A stretch of DNA of 64,000 bases from Sphingobium sp. BYY-5 (GCF_022758885.1 NZ_JALEBH010000001.1:2821501-2885500); one strand, 5' to 3'; positions 23,995-33,639 are shown, counted from the stretch's first letter. Notes: a model not told the origin generated them from the sequence alone. Numbers and translations: made by a program.

Positions 23995-25218
23995 TTATGG
24001 CTTGACCGCGCGGTCGGCCCGCCATCCGATCAGCGCCCCGCCGGCCAGGATGAGGGCGGCGATCAGGAAGGCGCTGCCGATGAAGGGCAGGGCCGGCTTC
24101 GCGCCCATCGACAAGGAATAGATGGTGCCGAAGAAGAGCGGCGAGACGATGCCGGCGATCGCGCCGACGCTGTTGTTGGCGCCTTGCAACTGGCCCTGTT
24201 CGGATTCGGAGACATGCTGCGTCATCAGCGACTGGATGGTCGGCATGGCGAGGCCCCAGAGCGCATTGGGGAACATGGCGGCGACGAACAGCCAGCCGGT
24301 GGGGGCGAGGCCCATGGCGGCCACACCGATCGCGCCGAAGCCGAGGCCGATCACCATCGTGGTGCGATCGCCCAGCCGCTTCGCCACCGGCCCGACCAGC
24401 ATCCCCTGCACCCCCATGTCCATGAGGCCCACCAGCGCCAGCAGCGTGCCCACCTGCCACGCCCCCCAGCCATAGCGGTCGCCGGCATAGAGGACGAAGA
24501 CGGCGGAGAAGAGATGATGGCCGAAATAGAGGAGGAAATTGACGATGGCGAGGCTGGAAAGCTCCGGGTGTGAGCGCAACAGCCGCAGCGCGCCGAAGGG
24601 ATTGGCACGCCGCCAGCTAAAGGCCATGCGCTTTTCGCGCGCCAGCGATTCGGGCAGGACGAAAAAGCCGTAGAGGAAGGCGAGGGCGGACAGGGCGGCG
24701 GCAGCCCAGAAGGGTGCGCGATGGGAAATCTCGCCTAGCAGGCCGCCGATCAATGGCCCGGCGACGAAACCGGCGCTGAACGCCGCGCCGATCAGGCCAT
24801 AGCCCCTGGCGCGACCTTCGGGCGGGGTGATGTCGGCCATATAGGCGAAGGCGGAAGTGAAGCTGGACGAGGTGACGCCCGCCAGGATGCGCCCGAGCGC
24901 CAGCCACCAGAGATTGGGCGCCACCGCCATCAGCACATAGTCGAGCGCCAGCCCCGCGACCGAGATCAGGATCACCGGCCGCCGCCCGAACCGGTCGGAA
25001 AGGGAGCCGATCACCGGCGAGCAGAGGAACTGCATCCCCGCCCACAGCGCGACGAACAGCCCGTTCCACATGCCCGCTGTCGCGTTGGAGCCGGACAGCG
25101 TCTCGATAAGCTGGGGCAGGACCGGGATGACGATCCCCATCGACATGACGTCGAGCAGCGCCGTGATGAGGATGAAGATGATCGCGGCGGTGCGGCGGGG
25201 AGAGGGCGGGACGGACAT
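23995..25218 (-). CDS. MFS transporter, TCR/Tet (TetA-like) family
   Basis: A 407-residue inner-membrane protein with twelve predicted helices. Markers are DVMSMGIVIPVLPQLI in helix 1, the motif A loop GSLSDRFGRRPVIL, LGRILAGVTSSSFTSAFAYM and motif C-like GLIGAAFSAGFVAGPLIGGL, the pattern of TetA-like drug:H+ antiporters. Such chromosomal copies usually export unknown substrates, and tetracycline is not implied. The ATG at 25,218 is chosen over an upstream TTG. TATAGC lies 9 bp before it, so the mRNA may have almost no leader. Confidence 0.88.
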   Translation of the reverse strand: MSVPPSPRRTAAIIFILITALLDVMSMGIVIPVLPQLIETLSGSNATAGMWNGLFVALWAGMQFLCSPVIGSLSDRFGRRPVILISVAGLALDYVLMAVAPNLWWLALGRILAGVTSSSFTSAFAYMADITPPEGRARGYGLIGAAFSAGFVAGPLIGGLLGEISHRAPFWAAAALSALAFLYGFFVLPESLAREKRMAFSWRRANPFGALRLLRSHPELSSLAIVNFLLYFGHHLFSAVFVLYAGDRYGWGAWQVGTLLALVGLMDMGVQGMLVGPVAKRLGDRTTMVIGLGFGAIGVAAMGLAPTGWLFVAAMFPNALWGLAMPTIQSLMTQHVSESEQGQLQGANNSVGAIAGIVSPLFFGTIYSLSMGAKPALPFIGSAFLIAALILAGGALIGWRADRAVKP

Positions 25219-25700
25219 GGCGGTGGCGCTATAGCGACGGGAAGACGATGCCAAGGGTCACACCGTCAAAGTTCACACCGTTGCAGGGCCTATTTTTCGG
25301 CCAGTTGCGGCAGGGAAGCGCCCGCGAAGCGACAGCCACGCGACAGGGACGCGTCAATCGGGTCACGCCGACGCGCCTTCCACGCGCCCGTAAAGCGACG
25401 GCGACGCGCCAGCCATGCGCCCATGACGCAACGCGGAAAGGCCGGGATGAAGCGGTGGGGCGCGATAACGGAAAGAGGGCATGGCTATCCATCCGACAAG
25501 ATAGATCAGGAAAAATCCTACATTGGAAGGATGTTGGATTTTCGGGTGGCGTTGACCGTTGGGAGAGCGATGAGGTGGTGGGTTGTGGGGCGACTGGGAG
25601 GGCGTCTGATTCCCCCTCCCGCTTGCGGGAGGGGAATGTGTTTGTTCAACCCATCCCCGACCTTCCTGGCTCTGAAGAATGACGGGGCTGAATGGCTGGC
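25219..25700. other. Gene-free GCGAC-rich region and hairpin
   Basis: This 482-bp gap between the flotillin stop and the MFS start has no convincing gene. From 25,255 to 25,440 it is dense in GCGAC/ACGCG words. A 13-bp hairpin (TCCCCCTCCCGC with GCGGGAGGGG, 25,609-25,637) lies about 65 bp downstream of the flotillin stop and may terminate it. The CTTGGC/TATAGC pair near 25,228-25,250 is a possible MFS promoter with a short spacer. Confidence 0.45.
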
Positions 25701-27410
25701 TTATCCTTGCGGTTGGTCCTTCCCCGGCAGGATTTTCTCGACGATCACCGGGGCGACGAGGGCGGGGTCCACGGCGCCCTTGACCAGCGCGTCGAGGCTG
25801 GAGCCGTCGAGGCCGAGTTCCTTCATCAGTCCGTCGATCACCGGGGCTTGCGCGCGGTAGCGCAGGGCGGCGGATACGGCGGCGTTGGCGAGATTCTGTT
25901 CGCCGCCTGCGCCGATGATTCCACCGTCGCCGCCACCCTGACCGGTCAGCCCCTCGACCTGCACGATCTTGATCGAATCGATCGATTCCATCGGCTTGGC
26001 GGCTTCCCGTACCAGGTCGGGCAGCACCTTCAGCAGCGCCAGCTTGGTCTGGAGCGACATCTGGTCGGAGGAGAGCAGGTTCGCGGCCTCGTTCACCGCA
26101 CGCTGGCCCGCCGCTTCCACCTCGAAGCGCACGCGGTCGGCCTCGGCGCGCAGCTTGACGGCTTCGGCCTCACCCTCGGCGGCGAAGCGCAATGCGGCTG
26201 CGCGATCGGACGCGGCCTGTTTCTCGGCCTCCGCCTCGACCTTCACCTGGATAGCGGCGCGTTCGGCTTCGCGCGCGGCGTCGATCAGCTCGATCCGCTT
26301 GGTACGCTCGGCAATCTCGGTCTGGCGCGATGTCTGGACCTGTTCCTCGGCCGCGACAGCCTTGGCGCGGGCTTCGTCTGCCTGCGCCTTGGCCTGGCTT
26401 TCCTCGCGGCTCTTGTTCTGGACGGCGATCTGCTGTTCCTGCCGGGCGAGTTCGAGCGCCTGGTCCTGTTCGATGCGGGCCTGCTGTACGGCGCGGTCGG
26501 CTTCGATCTGCTGGCTGTCGACCAGCTTCTTCGCCTCGATCTTGGCCTGTTCGGCCTCCTGCTGGCGCAGCGACTGTTCGCGCGCCACCTCGGCCGACTG
26601 GACCGCGCGGCGCATCTCGACCTCGCGCTCCTGCTCCAGCCGGGCAAATTCGGTGTCGCGCGCGATCAGCATCGACTGGCGCTCGGCCTCCAGATTCTTG
26701 GTCTCGATCTGGACGCGGGTGTCCTGTTCGATGTCGTTGCGGGCTTTCTTGCGCAGCTCGATCTGCTCGGTCAGCTTGGTCAGACCCTCAGCGTCGAAGG
26801 CGTTGTTGGCGTTGAAATGCTCGATCGAGGTCTGGTCGAGACCGGTCAGCGAGACGCTTTCCAGCTCAAGCCCGTTCATGGCGAGGTCGACCGATGACAC
26901 CTGCTGCACCTTCTGCACGAAGTCGCCGCGCTGTTCGTGGAGCTGGTTCATGGTCATGCCCGCCGCGACCGAGCGCAGCGCGTCGACGAACTTGCCCTCG
27001 ACCAGTTCCTTCAGGGCTTCGGGGTTCATCGTGCGCATACCCAGCGTCTGCGCGGCGGTGGCGATCGACTGGGCGTCGGGGCGGACGCGCACGTAAAATT
27101 CCGCCTTCACGTCGATGCGCAGGCGATCGAGCGTGATGAGCGCGTCGCTATTCTTGCGCTCCACCGCCAGGCGCACCGTGTTCATGTTGACCGGCATGGT
27201 TTCATGGAAGATCGGCAGCACCAGCGCGCCGCCGTTCATCACCACCTTTTCCCCGCCGAAGCCGGTACGGACGAAGCCGATCTCCTTGGATGCGCGCTTG
27301 TAGAGGCGGGCGATGACGATCCCCAGCACGAACAGGACCAGCAGGCCGCTGCCCGCGATCATCGCATAGGGAAGGATAGAAAAACCTTGCTGGACGGCAG
27401 GCAGGTTCAT
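25701..27410 (-). CDS. yqiK: Flotillin family protein (YqiK-like)
   Basis: A 569-residue membrane-anchored SPFH protein. A single helix (about 13-36: YAMIAGSGLLVLFVLGIVIA) is followed by the band-7/SPFH domain (RTGFGGEKVVMNGGALVLPI, then KAEFYVRV), a long EA-rich coiled coil (about 220-430) and a flotillin C-terminus. It organises membrane microdomains. It was the second gene of an operon with the YqiJ homologue; an IS element now separates them. GGAGAC still precedes the ATG, but the transcript must now come from readthrough or from a promoter in the IS. Confidence 0.92.
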   Translation of the reverse strand: MNLPAVQQGFSILPYAMIAGSGLLVLFVLGIVIARLYKRASKEIGFVRTGFGGEKVVMNGGALVLPIFHETMPVNMNTVRLAVERKNSDALITLDRLRIDVKAEFYVRVRPDAQSIATAAQTLGMRTMNPEALKELVEGKFVDALRSVAAGMTMNQLHEQRGDFVQKVQQVSSVDLAMNGLELESVSLTGLDQTSIEHFNANNAFDAEGLTKLTEQIELRKKARNDIEQDTRVQIETKNLEAERQSMLIARDTEFARLEQEREVEMRRAVQSAEVAREQSLRQQEAEQAKIEAKKLVDSQQIEADRAVQQARIEQDQALELARQEQQIAVQNKSREESQAKAQADEARAKAVAAEEQVQTSRQTEIAERTKRIELIDAAREAERAAIQVKVEAEAEKQAASDRAAALRFAAEGEAEAVKLRAEADRVRFEVEAAGQRAVNEAANLLSSDQMSLQTKLALLKVLPDLVREAAKPMESIDSIKIVQVEGLTGQGGGDGGIIGAGGEQNLANAAVSAALRYRAQAPVIDGLMKELGLDGSSLDALVKGAVDPALVAPVIVEKILPGKDQPQG

Positions 27411-27422
27411 GTCTGTCTCCTA

Positions 27423-28243
27423 AGGATTGTGGGGATTTAGGATTCCCATTTAGCGGCAACTGTGCTTCCTGGTGCGGATGGATCGTTTTGTACTGACGGA
27501 CGCCCAGTGGGCGAAGATGGAACCGCATTGTCTTGGCAAGATCACCGATCCCGGACGCAGCGGCAGGAACAATCGACTATTCATGGAGGCGGTGCTGTGG
27601 ATTGTGCGAACGGGCAGTCCTTGGCGCGACCTGCCCGCCCAGTTCGGCAACTGGAGTACGGCGTTTCGGCGGTTCCGTGATTGGCGCGAAGCGGATGTTT
27701 TCAAGCGGATTTTCGATGCTTTGACGGAGGAGCCAGACATGGAATACGCCATGATCGATGCGACCATCGTGAAAGTTCACCGGCACGGTCAAGGTGCAAA
27801 AGGGGGACTTCGAGCCAGGCCATTGGCCGCTCCAAAGGCGGCATGACGACCAAGATATTGGCGCTAACCGATGCCTTGGGCAACCTTGTGCGCTTTCGCC
27901 TGATGCCGGGCAATCGTTTCGATAGCGTCGGTGTTGCCCCGCTGATCGAAGGCGTCGAGTTTGGGGCGTTGCTTGCCGACAAAGCTTTCGACAGCAACGA
28001 CATCATTGCCGATCTCAACGAACGCGGTGCCAGGATCGTCATCTCTCAGCATCCACGCCGCGCCATACCTATTCGGCTCGACACTGAAATGTATAAATGG
28101 CGACACCTGATCGAAAACTTCTTCTGCAAACTCAAAGAGTTCAAACGTATCGCCATGCGTGCCTGCAAAACAGACCAAAGCTTCTCAGCAATGATCTATC
28201 TCGCTGCCGCCGTCATCAATTCACGATGAATCCCCACAACCCT
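27423..28243 (+). mobile_element. IS5-family (IS427-like) insertion sequence
   Basis: An 821-bp element with 15-bp terminal inverted repeats that differ at one base: AGGATTGTGGGGATT on the left and AGGGTTGTGGGGATT read from the right. A TA direct repeat flanks it (27,421-27,422 and 28,244-28,245). It carries one DDE transposase in two frames. Removing the IS and one TA joins CTCC-TA-GAG and restores the yqiJ stop codon immediately before the yqiK ribosome site. Confidence 0.9.
27472..28229 (+). CDS. IS5-family transposase, made by -1 frameshift
   Basis: The first frame (27,472-27,846) has the N-terminal region (RFVLTDAQWAKMEPHCLG) and the first catalytic Asp (MIDATIVKVHRHGQGAKGG). The second, in the -1 frame to 28,229, has the second Asp (LLADKAFDSNDI) and the Glu region (WRHLIENFFCKLKEFKRIAM). 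The frames meet at GCAAAAGGGGGAC (about 27,796-27,808), where a -1 shift gives the usual KGGTSSQAIGRSKGG sequence. Two-frame transposases are normal for this IS group, so the gene is probably functional. Confidence 0.85.
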
Positions 28244-28842
28244 TAGAGTATTGGCAGATAATGATCGCCATGCGAGATGGCGCGGAAGAGGTGGTTTTCG
28301 CGGCGGACGAGCAGGATGGTTTGCCCTTCCTCCAGAACCTGGCCCGCATTGTCGGGTTCGACCATGACATAATGGGCCTGGCCATGATGATCCTCGACCC
28401 TTGCGCGGGCGGGAGAGCCGGTAGTGGCGCGGCCGGTGATGATCCTTGCGCGGCTACCAACCAGATGGTCGAGCGAAACGGCAGTGCTATGATCCTGCGG
28501 CAGCAGCGGGGCGACCAGGCGGGCGGCGAGGCCGGTGGCGGGCAAAGCGGCGGCGGCCGCGCCGGGCACCGCAATCCAGGGTGAAAGCATCGCGCCGAAC
28601 AGGTCGTGCGCCGCCTGCTGGCCGAGCAGGCCGATGATCGCGAACAGGGTGAGGAAGAGCGCGACCAGCGCGAGCAGGGGCAGACGGCCCAGGCCCAGCC
28701 AGCCGAGCAGATCGGTATCGCTGTCCAGGCCCAGATCGGCATCGCCGGCAAAGCCCAGCGCCTGGACGGCGCCGATCAGCAGCATCAGCAGCAAGGCTGA
28801 CACGAAGACGATGTTTTCCGGCGCGAAAAGAAAAGCCGTCAC
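28243..28842 (-). CDS. yqiJ: YqiJ-like membrane protein, partner of flotillin
   Basis: A 199-residue protein. Residues 1-110 hold three predicted membrane helices (VFVSALLLMLLIGAVQALGF; LALVALFLTLFAIIGLLG; a third near 95-112). The C-terminal 75 residues form an OB-fold/NfeD-like domain (LVGSRARIITGRATTGSPAR). This is the usual upstream partner of YqiK flotillins. Its stop TAA uses the TA of the IS target duplication plus the first IS base; the ancestral stop was TAG. Confidence 0.85.
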   Translation of the reverse strand: MTAFLFAPENIVFVSALLLMLLIGAVQALGFAGDADLGLDSDTDLLGWLGLGRLPLLALVALFLTLFAIIGLLGQQAAHDLFGAMLSPWIAVPGAAAAALPATGLAARLVAPLLPQDHSTAVSLDHLVGSRARIITGRATTGSPARARVEDHHGQAHYVMVEPDNAGQVLEEGQTILLVRRENHLFRAISHGDHYLPIL

Positions 28843-28926
28843 CCCATAACCCCCTGATTCGGGGGCGATGCTAGACGACGAGGGGAGGCAGGAACAGGAT
28901 AAAGCGATCGGTCCCGAAAGCCTGGA

Positions 28927-29580
28927 TTACTGCGCCACCAGGTCGCGGCTGAGATAGGCTTCCGCGACGCGGCCGTCCTTCATGGCGCAGGTGAAGCGGC
29001 GGGTGTCGCTGTTGGTCGCGCGATAGCTGGCGCGGGTCTCGACCTCGCCGTCGATATTATAGCCGCCGCCCTCGGTGGCGGTGGGGATGCCCATTTGGCG
29101 GATTTCGGCGTAGCCGTCCTCCCTCTGCGCCTGGTCGCGGATGGCGACGGCGCAGGCGTTGGTCATGGTATCGTTTTGCGCGTCGTCGCCGCTGCCGCTG
29201 CCGGCCACGTCGGAGAAGTCCGCGTCGTCCCGCGTGGGGGCATCGTTGCGGACATCGGCGCCATAATCGGTGTCGGCGCTGGGCGGCGGCGCGTCATAAT
29301 CGTCGCCATAGCCCCGGTCGGTGCGTGCGCCCTGCGCCTTCTTGTCCTTGGACATGGAGGAGGCAACGATCGCCACCGCGCCGACCAGCGCGGCGACGCC
29401 GATCGCATCGCCCACGCCAAAGCCGTTACCCCGATGACGGTGCCGGTCCCAACCGCGATCCCAGCCGCGACCACCGCCCCAGCCCGGCTGCGCCTGCGCC
29501 GCGCCGACGCTGCCCAGCAGCAGCCCCACGCTCACCAGCGCTCCGGTTATCCAGCGTGCCTTGATCCCGATCATCGTCAT
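28927..29580 (-). CDS. Secreted hypothetical protein
   Basis: A 217-residue protein. It has a signal peptide (about 1-30, cleaved after GAAQA), a Gly/Arg/Trp-rich stretch (PGWGGGRGWDRGWDRHRHRG), a hydrophobic glycine-rich segment (about 52-73), an acidic low-complexity linker (about 85-130) and a C-terminal domain with two Cys (NACAVAIRD and RFTCAMKDGRV) that could form a disulfide. It is probably periplasmic or cell-surface. I do not recognise the family. It is on the same strand as the prolyl oligopeptidase gene, 58 bp downstream of it would be expected order reversed: this gene is transcribed after it only if readthrough occurs. Confidence 0.7.
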   Translation of the reverse strand: MTMIGIKARWITGALVSVGLLLGSVGAAQAQPGWGGGRGWDRGWDRHRHRGNGFGVGDAIGVAALVGAVAIVASSMSKDKKAQGARTDRGYGDDYDAPPPSADTDYGADVRNDAPTRDDADFSDVAGSGSGDDAQNDTMTNACAVAIRDQAQREDGYAEIRQMGIPTATEGGGYNIDGEVETRASYRATNSDTRRFTCAMKDGRVAEAYLSRDLVAQ

Positions 29581-29638
29581 ATCTCCTGCGATGGATAGTG
29601 GGATAACCGTATCCGGCTGTCCAGCGGCTGAACGGGGC

Positions 29639-31807
29639 TTATTCGGGCTTCGCCCTGATCCTCAGCCCGGTGAACCGGGCGAGGAAGGCGTAGCTGTCGG
29701 CATATTCGTCGATCAGCTTGTCGATCGGCTTGCCTGCGCCATGGCCCGCGCGGCTTTCGACGCGGATGAGGTGCGGCCTGTCGCCGATGTCCGCCGCCTG
29801 GAGCGCGGCGGCATATTTGAAGCTGTGCGCCGGCACCACCCGGTCGTCGGTGTCGGCCGTGGTGACGAGGATGGCGGGGTAATCCTTGCCCGACAGGATG
29901 TTGTGATAGGGCGAATAGCCGTAAAGCAACGGGAAATCCGTGGCGCTTTCCGGCGATCCATAATCGTCCACCCAGTAGCGGCCGGCGGTGAAGCGGTCGA
30001 AGCGCAGCATGTCCATCACGCCCACGGCCGGCAGCGCGGCGGCGAATAGGTCGGGGCGCTGGTTCACCACCGCGCCGACCAGCAGTCCGCCATTGGACCG
30101 GCCCTCGATCGCCAGGCCGTCCTGCGGGGTATAGCCGTTGGCCTTCAGCCATTCGCCCGCGGCGATGAAATCGTCGAACACATTCTGCTTGTTCGCGCCG
30201 CGTCCGGCATCGTGCCAGGCTTTGCCGAACTCGCCACCGCCGCGCAGATTGGCGATGGCATAGGCGCCGCCCTGCTCCAGCCAGGCCATGCGCGTCGCCG
30301 AATAGCCGGGCGTCAGCGAGATGTTGAAGCCACCATAGCCGTAGAGAATGGTCGGGGCGGCGGTCGCGTGGTCGGCCAGCACCTTCTTGCGCAATATGGT
30401 GATGGGGATCATCGTCCCGTCCTTCGACGGGTAGAGCCGCTGCTCGATGCCGAAGTCATTGGGGTCGAAGGGCAGGTCGGGCTGGGCGAAGAGCTGATAT
30501 TGTTGGGTCGTCGTGTCGAAGCGGTAGATGCTGGCGGGCGTCACGAAGCCTGAAAAGCTGAAGAAGGTTTCGGGATCGCCCTCGCGCCCGCCGAACCCCG
30601 CCGCCGTGCCGAAGCCGGGCAGGGGCACGTCGCCCACCTTGCGCCCGTCCAGTTCGACCAGTTCGGCGACGGTCTGGGCGTCGCTCATATAGGCCAGGAT
30701 CATGCGGTTGCCGACCAGAGAGCCGCCCGCCAGCGTCTCCTTCCGTTCGGGCACCAGTTCCCTTGGCCCCTTGCGCGGGCGGGCGGCGTCCAGCGTCACC
30801 ACCCGCATATGGGCGGCGCGTGCGTCGGTGATGAAATAGAGGGTTGTGCCCTTGCTGCCGATCAGCCGCCAGTCTTGCGCCGGCCCCCTGACCAGCAGGC
30901 GCGGCGTGATCGGCCCGCCGGTCAGTTCGGCGACATGGATTTCGCGGCGCGGGTCGATGCCCTGGAAGGACGTGATGAGCAGCCAGCGGCCGTCGGCCGT
31001 CACCTGCGCCTGATGGCTGAGCGTCGGGCGGTCCGGCGTCCCGTAGATGAGCTGGTCCTGCGCCTGGGCCGTGCCGACGCGGTGGTAGAAGAGCTGCTGA
31101 TCCTCATTGGCGGAGCGGAAGGCCTCCCCCTCCTGCGGCGCGGCGAAGCGGGAATAGAAAAACCCCTCGCCCCGGCCATCCCAGGCGATCTGCGAGAATT
31201 TTACCCACTCGACCGTGTCGTCCAGCGTCCTGCCGCTGTCGACATCCAGCAGCTTCAGGGTCCGCCAATCGCTCCCCGCGTCCTGCATGGCATAAGCGAG
31301 ATATTTGCCGTCGGGCGAGGGCGCCCATTCGGCCAGCGCGCTGGCGCCGTCCTTTGTCCAGCCATTGGGATCGAGCAGCAGCCTTTGCGCGCCGCCCAGC
31401 CCTTCGCGGACATAGAGCGGGGTCTGGTTCTGCAACCCCTTGTTATAGCCGTAGAAATAGCGTCCGCCCGCCTTGCGCGGCACGGTGAAGCGGCCATGGG
31501 AGAAGAGCGCCTGCATCCGTTCCTTGAGCGCCTCCCGCCCCGGCAGGCCGTCAATGTAGCGGCGGGTGAGGCTGTTTTCCTCCGTCACCCAGTCGCGCAC
31601 GGCCGGGTCGGCGCGCAGGTCGTTTTCCAGCCAGCGATAGGGATCGGCGACCTTCACGCCGAAATGATCCTCGACCAGGTCCAGACGCTTCGCAACGGGA
31701 TAGCGCAGCCCGCCATGGCCCGCGTCGATCGTCGCGCCCTCCGGCCCGGCGAGCGCGGGTGCGGCCGCCAGCAGCAGCGGCAGCAGGATCAGGGCGGCAA
31801 CGCGCAT
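29639..31807 (-). CDS. Prolyl oligopeptidase family serine peptidase
   Basis: A 722-residue protein with a signal peptide (RVAALILLPLLLAAAPALAG), so periplasmic. A beta-propeller domain (about 85-440) precedes an alpha/beta-hydrolase domain with the triad S571 (EGRSNGGLL), D about 654 (TDDRVVP) and H689 (RAGHGAG). The GYGGFN segment before the catalytic domain is typical of POP. It cleaves proline-containing oligopeptides. A strong terminator separates it from rplQ upstream, so it has its own promoter in the short gap. Confidence 0.93.
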   Translation of the reverse strand: MRVAALILLPLLLAAAPALAGPEGATIDAGHGGLRYPVAKRLDLVEDHFGVKVADPYRWLENDLRADPAVRDWVTEENSLTRRYIDGLPGREALKERMQALFSHGRFTVPRKAGGRYFYGYNKGLQNQTPLYVREGLGGAQRLLLDPNGWTKDGASALAEWAPSPDGKYLAYAMQDAGSDWRTLKLLDVDSGRTLDDTVEWVKFSQIAWDGRGEGFFYSRFAAPQEGEAFRSANEDQQLFYHRVGTAQAQDQLIYGTPDRPTLSHQAQVTADGRWLLITSFQGIDPRREIHVAELTGGPITPRLLVRGPAQDWRLIGSKGTTLYFITDARAAHMRVVTLDAARPRKGPRELVPERKETLAGGSLVGNRMILAYMSDAQTVAELVELDGRKVGDVPLPGFGTAAGFGGREGDPETFFSFSGFVTPASIYRFDTTTQQYQLFAQPDLPFDPNDFGIEQRLYPSKDGTMIPITILRKKVLADHATAAPTILYGYGGFNISLTPGYSATRMAWLEQGGAYAIANLRGGGEFGKAWHDAGRGANKQNVFDDFIAAGEWLKANGYTPQDGLAIEGRSNGGLLVGAVVNQRPDLFAAALPAVGVMDMLRFDRFTAGRYWVDDYGSPESATDFPLLYGYSPYHNILSGKDYPAILVTTADTDDRVVPAHSFKYAAALQAADIGDRPHLIRVESRAGHGAGKPIDKLIDEYADSYAFLARFTGLRIRAKPE

Positions 31808-31837
31808 CCTCTCTAGGTCACTCTTTTCTCAAGCAGA

Positions 31838-31871
31838 ACAGGCCGTGATTCCCTAAGGAATCACGGCCTGT
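31838..31871 (-). terminator. Terminator of the alpha ribosomal operon
   Basis: A perfect 15-bp stem (ACAGGCCGTGATTCC and its complement) with a 4-base loop lies 39 bp after the rplQ stop. On the minus strand TCTGCTT follows. It ends the rpsM-rplQ transcript. Confidence 0.85.
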
Positions 31872-31909
31872 CCGTAAAGCATCCAGTCCCGCTCAGCAGG
31901 ACTGCCGGA

Positions 31910-32335
31910 TCACGCTTCTTCCAGCTCGTCCGCATCGGCGCCCTGGACCGGACCGGAGTCCTGACCCTTGGCGTCTACGTCGCGGTCGACCAGTTCGATG
32001 ATCGCGATCGGCGAAGCGTCCGACGCGCGGAAGCCGGCCTTGATGACGCGGGTGTAGCCGCCGTTGCGGTCCTTGTAGCGCTCGGCCAGAACTTCGAACA
32101 GCTTGGCGAGCTGCACATCGTCCTGCAGACGGGCCGACGCCAGACGACGGTTGGACAGGCCACCCTTCTTGGCGAGGGTAATCAGCTTTTCGACGTAAGG
32201 ACGCAATTCCTTGGCCTTGGCGGTGCCGGTCAGGATCTGCTCATGCTTGATGAGCGACGCTGCGAGGTTGCGCAGCAGCGAGTTACGGTGGCCCGTGCTA
32301 CGCTGCAGTTTGCGATGACCAACTTTGTGACGCAT
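31910..32335 (-). CDS. rplQ: 50S ribosomal protein L17
   Basis: A 141-residue protein starting [20 protein letters not shown], the invariant L17 N-terminus, with [20 protein letters not shown] and a variable acidic tail usual in alphaproteobacteria. It is a structural protein of the large subunit near the exit tunnel and the last gene of the alpha operon, 121 bp after rpoA with a hairpin in the gap. Confidence 0.98.
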   Translation of the reverse strand: MRHKVGHRKLQRSTGHRNSLLRNLAASLIKHEQILTGTAKAKELRPYVEKLITLAKKGGLSNRRLASARLQDDVQLAKLFEVLAERYKDRNGGYTRVIKAGFRASDASPIAIIELVDRDVDAKGQDSGPVQGADADELEEA

Positions 32336-32420
32336 TTTGTCTTCCTTCGTTCGTTAAAGGCCCGTGTGAGGTAGCCCAGACCAGGCGACTGTTGAGGTCG
32401 TCGCCGCTTCACCTTTAAAT

Positions 32421-32448
32421 CGTCACCCCAGCTTCCGCTGGGGTGACG
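32421..32448. repeat. Hairpin in the rpoA-rplQ gap
   Basis: A perfect 12-bp stem, CGTCACCCCAGC with GCTGGGGTGACG, and a TTCC loop. The same CGTCACCCCAGC core opens a repeat at 55,656, so this is probably a dispersed palindromic repeat inside the operon rather than a dedicated terminator. It may still lower rplQ mRNA. Confidence 0.65.
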
Positions 32449-32456
32449 GATAGGGA

Positions 32457-33518
32457 TCAGCCTAGCAGCTCCTGTTCGAGCTTCTTGGCCATTTCCTCGA
32501 TATTCTCCGGCGGCCAGCCGGGGATGTCCATGCCCAGGCGCAGGCCCATGGACGACAGCACTTCCTTGATTTCGTTCAGCGACTTGCGGCCGAAATTGGG
32601 GGTGCGCAGCATCTCGGCTTCGGTCTTCTGGACCAGATCGCCGATATAGATGATGTTGTCGTTCTTGAGGCAGTTTGCCGAGCGAACCGACAGTTCCAGT
32701 TCGTCCACCTTCTTGAGCAGATAGCGGTTGATCTGGTTGGCGTCGCTTTCGCCCTCCGAAGCGGCGGCGGCGGAATGACCGGCGGCCGGCGCGGCGGTGG
32801 GCAGGGCGTCTTCGAAGTGGACGAAGAGCTGGAGCTGGTCCTGCAGGATACGGGCGGCATAGGCCACCGCGTCTTCCGGCGTAACGGTGCCATCGGTGTC
32901 GATGGTCAGCGACAGCTTGTCATAGTCCAGTTCCTGGCCGACGCGGGTATTGTCGACCTTGTAGGCGACCTGACGCACCGGCGAGTAGAGCGCATCGATC
33001 GGGATGAGGCCGATCGGGGCGTCCGCCGGACGGTTGGCGACGGCGGGAACATAGCCCTTGCCGATGTCGGCGGTCAGTTCCATGTTCAGTGTCGCGCCCT
33101 GGTCCAGGTGGCAGATCACCAGGTCGGGGTTCATCACTTCGATGTCGCCGACGACGCTGATATCGCCCGCCTTCACCACGGCCGGGCCGGTGGCGGAAAG
33201 CTGCAGCCGCTTGGGGCCTTCGCCTTCCATCTTCAGCGCGACCTGCTTGATGTTCAGGACGATGTCGGTCACGTCCTCGCGCACACCGGCGAGCGACGAG
33301 AATTCATGCAGGACATTCTCGATCTTGATCGAGGTGACCGCCGCGCCCTGGAGCGAGGAGAGAAGAACCCGGCGCAACGCATTGCCGAGCGTCAGGCCGA
33401 AACCGCGCTCCAGCGGTTCGGCGACGAAGGTCGCCTTGCGCTTGCCGTCACCCGACGCCTTGATCTCGAGGCTGTTGGGCTTCTTCAATTCCTGCCAGTT
33501 CTTCATGTTGACAGTCAT
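32457..33518 (-). CDS. rpoA: RNA polymerase alpha subunit
   Basis: A 353-residue protein of normal alphaproteobacterial length. The N-terminal assembly domain shows [20 protein letters not shown] and [13 protein letters not shown]. An Ala/Ser linker (about 240-260) precedes the C-terminal DNA- and activator-binding domain with two helix-hairpin-helix motifs ([20 protein letters not shown]). It is the scaffold for polymerase assembly. It lies between rpsK and rplQ in the conserved order. Confidence 0.99.
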   Translation of the reverse strand: MTVNMKNWQELKKPNSLEIKASGDGKRKATFVAEPLERGFGLTLGNALRRVLLSSLQGAAVTSIKIENVLHEFSSLAGVREDVTDIVLNIKQVALKMEGEGPKRLQLSATGPAVVKAGDISVVGDIEVMNPDLVICHLDQGATLNMELTADIGKGYVPAVANRPADAPIGLIPIDALYSPVRQVAYKVDNTRVGQELDYDKLSLTIDTDGTVTPEDAVAYAARILQDQLQLFVHFEDALPTAAPAAGHSAAAASEGESDANQINRYLLKKVDELELSVRSANCLKNDNIIYIGDLVQKTEAEMLRTPNFGRKSLNEIKEVLSSMGLRLGMDIPGWPPENIEEMAKKLEQELLG

Positions 33519-33639
33519 GTATTTCCCCTGGGGATGGGCCGGAACGCTTTACAATCCTGAACCCGGCAGGACGTTCCGGCGATGCAGACGGGCAAACGGG
33601 CGGCGCGTCCGCCGCCCGCTATTCATGGCCAGCGCGCGA

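Noticed and set aside
25229..25492. 87-codon minus-strand frame upstream of the MFS gene
   Set aside because: Low-complexity Arg/Val-rich translation of the GCGAC-rich tract; not convincing as a protein.
25692..26897. 401-codon frame opposite the flotillin gene
   Set aside because: Leucine-rich artefact of the EA-rich coiled coil read in antisense; no ribosome site or homology pattern.
27472..27846. Transposase pseudogene
   Set aside because: The frame break lies at a slippery run and the two halves join by -1 shift, which is normal for this IS group; both terminal repeats are intact.
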